Shown: positions 56,809 to 64,000 of the stretch, piece by piece
Layout: each line of letters begins with the position of its first letter
Position numbering within the stretch: position 1 is the stretch's first letter
DNA from: Coprinellus micaceus
Lineage: Eukaryota > Basidiomycota > Agaricomycetes > Agaricales > Psathyrellaceae
DNA length: 64,000 nt
NCBI GenBank assembly: GCA_951394405.1
Contig: OX596344.1
Location: 2,604,001-2,668,000, forward strand
Reading direction: 5' to 3'
Notes under the pieces: generated by a model
Database searches by the model: none
What the model was told of the DNA's origin: nothing
What the model saw: only the letters and a program-made list of their open reading frames with translations
Made by a program: the position numbers and the translations under genes

Positions 56809-57882
56809 CTACAGGTTGTTCGCCCAATCCTGAGCAGCAGGGGCCGGGTTGTGCGTCATCGCGACATGGTTGTTGGCCTGATCATGAGTAACAACACCCT
56901 GGAACCTGTTGTTCGAATGAACGATGCGAGCAGGCCCCTTCGGTGGTCTCCTGTCGCCTTGCCATCCTGCCTTGTTGCTCGTGACGGGGTATTCCTTGAG
57001 ACCGCTACGGGAGCCACTGGGGGTGCCAGGGAAAGGTTTACTCTTTCCGTTAACGGGCCCAGCACTGTAGGGGTAATTTCCGAAGTGCTTAGGCTAAGGA
57101 AAGAGTATGAGCGAAGATGTGGTACGGCTGAAAGGTATGGACTTACGTTTCCCTTCACGTTGACTGCTGGGTTGCCACCGACTGGCGCGCCGTTGTGGAC
57201 CCTGGAGTTGAAGATGGCCTTGCGGACATCCTTGCCGGTGCGAGTGACTAAACCGCGAAGGAAGGCGTTAGAACATTGCTCAAGCACGATCGGGAGAAAG
57301 CGTACCTCGGTTAGCTCCAGTGCCGTGCGTGAACTTATCCTTCCTCCCGGGCTTATTAGCCATATTCCTTGTCTGCGCACCTGCGGCCCTCAGGTGTGTC
57401 TTGATAGCGGCGCGGTCTTGTCGCTTCAACGCCTTGCTTGCCCTTGGGGCACGAGATGGCTTTGGTGCCTTGACCTTCCCTGCAGCTCGGGCAGCGGTCT
57501 TGGCAGGCTTCCTGCTAGTTCCTTTCGCAGCAGCCCACTTGGCGGTTCGAGCGGCCTTGGAGGGAGGACGAGAGGCGACTTTGGCCTTCTTTGCGTCTTT
57601 CCTGTTGTTCTGCTTCCTGATCGCCTGAGCAGCGGCTGCACCCCTCTGTGCGGGAGTCAGTGGGGCACGGATAGCAAGGTCTGTAATAGGACATCGTTGA
57701 GCGACTGGTAAACTGAACGAGATAAGCATAGCAGGCGTACCGAATTCGGAGTCGGCGACCAGTTCCCGCTCAAGCAGGTCGGTCGAGTCATCCTCAAACG
57801 AACGCCGGTGAACAGGTCCAGCCAAGACAATGGTTGCGAGTGACAAGGTGGCCACCAGGGCGAAGAGACGAGAGAAATGCAT
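56809..57882 (-). CDS. Secreted RNase T1/N1-like protein
   Basis: Start at 57882 with a clear signal peptide (LFALVATLSLATIVLAG, then PVHRR). A short acidic part (DDSTDLLERELVADSEF) and an intron precede a Lys/Ala/Arg-rich region (PLTPAQRGAAAAQAIRKQNN..). The ribonuclease part is split by introns: KDVRKAIFNSRVHNGAPVGG, KHFGNYPYSAG, GLKEYPVTSN, PARIVHSNNRFQGVVTHDQA. Glu (EYPV), Arg (ARIV) and His (VVTH) occupy the catalytic places of guanyl-specific RNases. It ends AAQDWANNL. It shares architecture and introns with the intracellular-looking paralogue at 44954..45809. A TATA box lies upstream. Probable role is an extracellular RNase (nutrition, competition or effector); this cannot be decided from sequence. 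Confidence 0.8.
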
Positions 57883-57989
57883 GATTAGGGGGTGACTTGG
57901 TTGATAGGGGAAGACGACGCGGTAGACCAGCTGTTGCGCAGATTGAGGGAGACTAGCTCGCTAGGGAATGTGAAGGGGGACGATGCTGC

Positions 57990-57996
57990 TTTTATA
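57990..57996 (-). promoter_or_regulatory. TATA box of secreted RNase-like gene
   Basis: TATAAAA on minus, 108 nt before the ATG at 57882. Confidence 0.6.
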
Positions 57997-58436
57997 GGGC
58001 CCTTCGGACTTCCGCACAAGACCCGAATTGCAGAAACCGAGTTCTTCTGACATCCAGGACGTGAAGTCCGACATCGTCACAGATTTTCGCATGCTCGTGG
58101 CTGATTTCATGTTGGGGGAGGCATTCTAGATTGGCAGTGTAAATCAATGAAACCAGCGCCCGTCAAGACAACCGCTGAAAGAATGAGTTCCGGGCTATCC
58201 GGACACATGGCCGTATTGGCAGCACGCTGGGGTGACTGCGAGTGAGACCTATTCTTGGTCGATTGTGGGGTCTGCAAAGGTAGGGGAAACGTTTCCATCA
58301 GACATTGGCACTGATTTGAATACTGATTTTCCCTGCCTACTTGGTAGATTTGGTGCGCATTTCGGGATAGGCACTGCCTTGGTACCACAAAGGGATTGAC
58401 AGTCAGCTTGGAGAGGTTGTAAAGATATTCGTATCA

Positions 58437-59401
58437 GTGCATGGCGCCGTTCACCGGCCCCCGAGCACCGAATCTGCGCAACCCATGATCATCCACATTC
58501 CGTATTGCTCACGCTCTGGGGGAGATGAACCCGGAGAACAGCTACCCCTTTTTCACCTTCGTACAACCACAGAGCGCCCCGCCATGGACACAAGCGACGA
58601 CTTCGACCTCACCCTTGAGAAATTCCAAGGGCTCCTCGGCGTTGACCCGGTTGATATATATCTCCCCGGCCTCGTAGCAGTAGTCCTGAGCTCGCCAACC
58701 ATTTCCACCGCCGAGGCTCTTGCGCTATCAGCCTATGCTGCGTCCAAAGCTCGACCAAAGAAGGCGGACATCATTCTCGACAAGATCCTTTGGACCCTGC
58801 GCAATGACGAAGTCAAAGCACTCAAGCTCGTCGACGAGGATGCCGTATCCAATGACTTCAAGCACATCTTCGATCGCCAGTTCAACGAGATTGTTGCGGA
58901 CAACGTCTCCCTGAACGAAGAATCTTCGGATGACGAGCTGAAGAACGTCGGAGAGGATAGCACAGTACTAAGAGCCGTATTCATCCAATCCATCGCTGTG
59001 AGGACAGGGCTGGTGGATTCCAAGCATCACATCCGCGTGGCGAGGCAAGGGTTGGGCCTCGACGAATGCCTTGATGGGAAAGCGGTCATGGAAACGGCTG
59101 TGCTCCTTGTATTCCTGACTATTGGTGGATGCACTGCCGTCGAAGAGATAGCGCGGGTCGGAAATGCCCGGGAGGAGGTCATCACCTCGCTGGACAAACT
59201 GAAGGATTCGGAAGTCCTCAAGGCTTCCGACGCATCGAGTTTGGCTATCAACGTGAGTCAATTTTTATTTTTTCAGCTCTCAAGCGCCAGCGAAATGACC
59301 ACGTACAATTGTTCATACAGCAGGTTGTGGCCATGGCGGATCTCAACTATGATTCTTTCACTTCGGCAGGGGATGTGTGGAAGACTGTATTTGGGGGATA
59401 G
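58437..59401 (+). CDS. Hypothetical protein, unrecognised
   Basis: Start at 58437, or more likely the in-frame ATG at 58584 (MDTSDDFDLTLEKFQGLLGV). The first exon runs to AINV near 59250, where a GTGAGT donor and a CAG acceptor near 59320 join it to QVVAMADLNYDSFTSAGDVW and a stop at 59401. Largely alpha-helical and acidic in the middle (NEESSDDELKNVGED), no signal peptide or membrane helix. About 247-296 residues. No family recognised. It is convergent with TPR-CHAT gene 2 and divergent from the RNase gene. Confidence 0.6.
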
Positions 59402-59887
59402 TTCTTGCTTGAAGGGGTATTTGGGACCGAAGGTGTATGTGTGATATACATGGACCATACCACCGAGAAACTCGTGACAACGAGGAGAGTCACCACTCCC
59501 CTTTCTGTCCCTAATGGACTGCCCGACAAATACATGTCCGTGGAGACGTTCTGACTCTTCGCGTTACACCCAGTGTCGGACAGGCCATGTTGGTTCGTAC
59601 TTGAGAGGGAATCCAAAGGAAACAATGAGTCCTGCATTTTACCCATGCAGGTGAGCCCATACCTTGGAGGAAAGAGACAAGGTCACAAGAAAGGAATGAA
59701 GAGAGCGAAATTGCAACGAAATTGATTGGACTGCTGGCATTGGCTAACATGCGCAAACAGTTTGCCTGGAAATTAGCGCCCAACAGGGCCGGTTACCAAT
59801 GGGTGTTCACCGTAGGTTACCTGAGGATCGTTTCAGTGATTATTGAAGTAGAATAGATGGCTGATAAACCAGGCAGAACGCCTTGTT
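59402..59887. other. Convergent 3' interval
   Basis: Between the unknown gene and the 3' end of TPR-CHAT gene 2. A 99-codon minus frame is not supported. Confidence 0.45.
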
Positions 59888-62800
59888 CTACAATCCGAAA
59901 TGTACATAGGGAACCCAAGCGAGGAACGAAATATCCGACCCGTCCAATCCTTCTCGCAGCCTCCGAGTCGCATACTGTAACGCATACGCCGCCATTGCTC
60001 CATTAATATTGACATCCGGCTGTCCCTCGACCACAGCTTGATTGTTCTCGAGCAAGTAGTGGTAAAAGTCTCCAGCGACCTGTGGGGCATACTCGTCCTG
60101 AATGGACCACATCGTTGCGACGACCCCTTGGTATCCAGCACTGAGCATACCAGCAGCCAGATGCACGGCTTCCTCTGGTACTACTGAACTTCCGGTACTT
60201 GTCTGGCAGGCAGATAGGAAGGCTAGATCCGCGTGCCTGAGGTTGGACTTCATGATGGTTGAGAGCTCGAGTCGACCATCATGTAGGTAGAATCCACTCT
60301 GCAGTGGTCGGTCCTGCTGCTGAGTGGCGTGGCAAGCGAGGTGGATGCACATGAAGTCTTCCGTCCCTCTAAGCCCGGCCTCAACGGTTGCCTTGTCCCC
60401 GTCTAACCACCGAAAGGGTATTCCCGAGGCCTCAAACTTGCGACTGACATGATCGGCTTCGACTGTGGTTCCTGGAATCGGGGTACAACCAGGGGTATTC
60501 GGTTGGCTGACAATGAGAAGTCCGGGAGTAGGTAGGTGTGTATCTTGGGCAGGGTAGGTGACGCGTGCTGTCTTCATTCGCTCAGTAAGAACGGCGACGG
60601 TGGGTATATATGATGATACGGCGTAATCGGCGAGACAGACTGCATCGCTGCCGCTGAAAACGCCAGCCGCATGAATAGGGAGAGAGGTGAGAGGGCCCGT
60701 CGGACACCACCATATTCTGGTCGCCTTCTCATTTGGGGTTGTTTTCTGGGGAACTTCGCTCAGAGAGGACAAGAATCCTAAGAAGTGATCGATCACTTAC
60801 CGCTAGAGCAAGCGCGCCAAGGATCGGTTTGACGACTTCAAGCCATAGCTCACGCAACACGAAGCCTATCCCATGCTGTGGGCCTGAAGAGTCGCGCGTG
60901 TATCGTCTGATGGCCCTCGTTCCATCGTCTTGCGCTTCGGGGCCGAAGTCGACGATCTCCGCTTCGGTGGGCTCGGGTGCCACAGTCGATACGCCGCGGG
61001 CACGCACTCCATACCGCGAGAGGTTGGACTCCAGAAGGGATCCGAGTTCCAGAGCTCGGTCCCATGTGAACGAGAGGGGGATATACATAGGACCATCCAG
61101 ATCTGCGAGGAGGGCGAGAGCGTAACATCCCGTCGGATGACTTCCCAGTATGACCACGGATCCATCGGTGGGGATATGGCGAAGAATTTCGTGCGTAGGG
61201 GGAGTTTGGAGGAAGTTCTCGAATCCAGGAAGTGTCGTACGAATGGTCCGTAGGACCTTCTCTCGCTCCGTAGCGACCTTCACTTGCTGGGCAGCTTGGT
61301 CGTGCGAGGACATTCTAGCCTGTAGCGCACTCCCACTGAACGCGAGTCCCGCTTCGGTGCGACGTGAAGACACGGCTGACACCTGTTCCAATTCCGCACT
61401 GAGACTCTGCAGCCGCTCAGCGAGTGCGAGGTCCGCAGATTGGAGGTCTTCCAACGGCGTTCGAAGGCTGCTCAGTTGCCTCCAAACCAGCCCCCTTCCC
61501 TGCTCTAGCCACTCCAACGCTTTGTCCGGCCGTTGCAGCTGCGAGGTGGCGAACACAGCCGCTTCGAGGACGAGCATCGAGAGCTCGGAGAGGTTGTCGT
61601 AACGGCGTTCCAACGATTGCTCCATCCCAGCAACGAATGCGACGAGTTTCATGGCTACCTCCATCGCCTCGAACGTTTGCGAGACGGACTTGGCCCGCTG
61701 GGCATGCCTTACCCACTCCATCGCCACGTTGAGGCGGGATCTTGCTGGCGCGGTTGTAGACGATGCGGCTAGGGAATATAAGGAGAACGCCTTGTTCATC
61801 AGAGCGACGTCTCGGTTAAATGAGTAGAGGCGATAAGATGCCCTCGCCAGGTTCCCTTGTCGATCTGAGATATGGCTGTGACCTGCAGGAGTGAGACTGA
61901 GGGAGTGTTCGAGAGTCGAGATCGCTTCTTGGAGGTCTCCCAGGTCCAAGGTCAACCCATGGCGGGTTAATAAGGAAGTGGCGAGGGATGCCAGAATGAG
62001 GGAATGTTCAGGGTGTGTCGCGGTGCTGAGGCTGAGTGACTTTCGTTGCGCGTCAATGGCCGATTGAATGGCACCTGGATCCGATGTAGCAGAGAATAGA
62101 GCGCGGTAGAAATGCCCGAGATTGTCGTAGAATGACGGTAGGGATGGATGGCCGACGGGGGTATACTCGATCGCTTGCATTTGCGCTGCTATTGCCTGTT
62201 TTACGTTGTCAACGGGGTGGGCGACCTCGGAAAGCTCCATCAGTGCTGTGGCATAGTTGTTCAGGGTGAGGGCTAGCATCGGGTGCCCTTGGGGAGTGAC
62301 ATCTATGGCCTGACGAAGGGCCTCTACCGTTTCATAGAGAGACGCTGCGTCGTTTGTGTGTTGATAGTGTCGCTGGAAACATAGAGCAAGGTTGTTGAGG
62401 ACGGTGTGGCGATCGGGAAAATCGAGTGGAACGCCGTTCAAAGCGTGCTGTTCGGCCGATATGGCTTCATTGATGTCGTTCAAATCTCTGAGGTGCTCGA
62501 ATCGTCGCATGAGGGCCATGGCCAATCCGTTGAATATTTCGAGCACACGGATGGCTGGGGCATCGGATGTCGACTTGCGGTTAATCAGCCTTGCCGCCTC
62601 TTTGAAGCATAGTACAGATTCGTCGACATCTCCCAAATCTCCGTTAGCCTTGAAGCGTTGTAGGAGAGGAGTTCCTAGATCTGAGTACCGCTGTGCGAGG
62701 AGAATGGGCTCTTGTTCAAGACCACCGTTGGATATGAATCCTTCAAGCGAGCGCCGTTGACATTCAATAGCTTCGTCTATGTCTGGAAGGGAGCCGAAGC

Positions 62801-64000
62801 GCCCGAAACGGCGCAAGAGGTATGTCCCAAGCCTTCCCCATGCAAACACATTGCCGTCCTTGTGTACGCGTTCGCATTCTTCTCTCTGTAGCTTCACGGC
62901 GCGTTCGAGGTCTTCGACTGCCCCAAGGGTGTCATAACGCCGGGCGAAGGCGATCCCAAGATATCGCTGTGCCGTCGCGAGGAGTGACGAAACTGTGGGG
63001 AAACCGTCGGGAAGGGAGATGCTGGATCTCGCTTCGGTGTTGGAGGATAGTGCCAGGGCTTCTTCGAGGTTTGTTATCGCCAGAGCGATGTCTGCGAGAC
63101 TTCCGAACCGGGCAAATAGCTCGCTCAACGCGTGTCCGTGTTCCAAAAGAATATAGATCTTGACGCATCGCGTGGAGTAGCGCTCCTCCCCACCTTTGTC
63201 GGATGAGACGAGAAAGAGGGCTTGGGAGAACAGTTTGATGGCCTCGTCGAGGTAATTCCGCCTGTCGGTCGCCTCAAACTGAGACTTCAGCTCCTGACCT
63301 CGGGATGCCAACGTGAGGGGCTTGTCGAACTCGCTGTTTTTTCGCCTGGCTGGTGCTATTTTCGGTTGCTCTGGATTTGAGGGTGAGTGCTTCTTCGCTC
63401 GGGATCCTTTGTAGATGTACTCACCGATAACATACTCTGTTTTGTCTGTCATGACAGACGTGACGCACAGCGTTAACTTCGGGGTTGAGCCATTCTGTGG
63501 GACGGGATGTTCACCCAGCAAGGGCCTTTCGACGACGGCCGGATCGTCTAGTCCAGGTCGTGGTCAGAGTCAGGCGGCGTCTACGAATTTGTGACGCATA
63601 CCTCCCTCCGCCCTTGGGACAGAGTTCGCTTCTTCCACTTCATCTCCCGTTAGAGAAGCACGCCCGATGTCACCCAGAAGGTCGGACTCAAGGACGATGA
63701 CCAAATCTGGTATCGCCTTGGGTCTGAGCGCGTGTTAGAAGCGACACGTAGCACTGCAAGAAAATAAACCTACAATTGAATTAGGCCTTCGTACCCCCAC
63801 TTCGTAGGGGAAATAGAAGTCAGAACGTATCGATTCTGAGCGTGCTGGTCGGGTAACCCAAAGACCACAAGAGTCATGGTCCCCACGTCTGAAGCCGGGC
63901 TGTAGTCAACGAAGATATCTGGGGACGTTGAGAAAACTCGCAGCCACAGTGTAGAAAGGCGCACCATCCAAGCAGGGTACCCTGCCAAATCGTCAGTGAG
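59888..64000 (-). CDS. TPR-CHAT protein 2 with N-terminal beta-rich region (may run off right edge)
   Basis: From the right edge: an N-terminal segment RVFSTSPDIFVDYSPASDVG..LTSISPTKWGYEG (63770..63960), spliced to PDLVIVLESDLLGDIGRASL, then to VERPLLGEHPVPQ..LTLCVTSVMTDKTEYVI, together resembling a C2-like beta sandwich. A long TPR array follows (AITNLEEALALSS, LPDIDEAIECQRRSLE, DLNDINEAISAEQHALNGVP, LQEAISTLEHSLSLTP), then ALEWLEQGRGLVWRQ. An intron after ALALA leads to RIWWCPTGPLTSLP and the CHAT domain with IHLACHATQQQDRPLQSG and LAFLSACQTSTGSS (His/Cys dyad intact), ending AWVPYVHFGL. The intron just before the CHAT domain matches TPR-CHAT gene 1. The first coding exon may lie beyond 64000. 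Confidence 0.85.

Overview
The window is nuclear DNA of a filamentous basidiomycete, most likely an Agaricomycete. Genes on both strands carry many short introns (about 50-75 nt, GT..AG). The families are typical of that group: FunK1 kinases, an HSPA12-type Hsp70-like protein, TPR-CHAT proteins, a fused PARP/ubiquitin-conjugating protein, FAS1 proteins, an aryl-alcohol-oxidase-like GMC enzyme and degenerate F-box genes. I saw no tRNA, rRNA, CRISPR array or autonomous transposon. Exon structures were read by eye and should be treated as models.

Layout. 0-2 kb: two tandem F-box-like paralogues (minus). 2.3-2.9 kb: an alkyltransferase-like DNA repair protein. 3.4-5.8 kb: GMC oxidoreductase (minus). 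6.5-8.4 kb: a secreted orphan and a proline-rich small protein. 9.1-13.7 kb: PARP-E2 fusion. 13.9-16 kb: F-box gene followed by scrambled relics of a sister copy. 17.4-18.2 kb: secreted thaumatin-like protein. 18.9-23.6 kb: two tandem FAS1 genes made by a segmental duplication that also carried the tail of the neighbouring Hsp70-like gene (23.5-26.2 kb).

26.9-49.3 kb is the most unusual part. Two FunK1 kinase copies face each other as inverted repeats around a central segment, and a second nested inverted repeat (32.8-34.7 / 42.9-44.7 kb) lies inside them. The left side (31.7-37.2 kb) holds an array of about 16 units. Each unit is about 102 nt bounded by inverted arms of the type CTGAGCCC / GGGCTCAG with further internal stems. 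Units are separated by intron-like segments whose splice signals all point to the minus strand. The inverted right arm has three more clear units in a compact segment with a TATA box and an AATAAA signal. Outer arms covary in some units. I do not recognise this family; it is either a structured spliced RNA or a decaying repeat-exon gene. A single-pass membrane protein gene and a 141-bp MITE-like element lie between the arms.

50.8-64 kb: two TPR-CHAT genes (caspase-fold protease-like, His/Cys dyads visible) bracket a beta-lactamase-like hydrolase, a secreted RNase T1-like protein and an unknown gene. A second RNase T1-like paralogue without signal peptide lies at 45-45.8 kb. The co-location of predicted proteases, an RNase and decaying kinases resembles a fast-evolving accessory region, but any shared role is inference.
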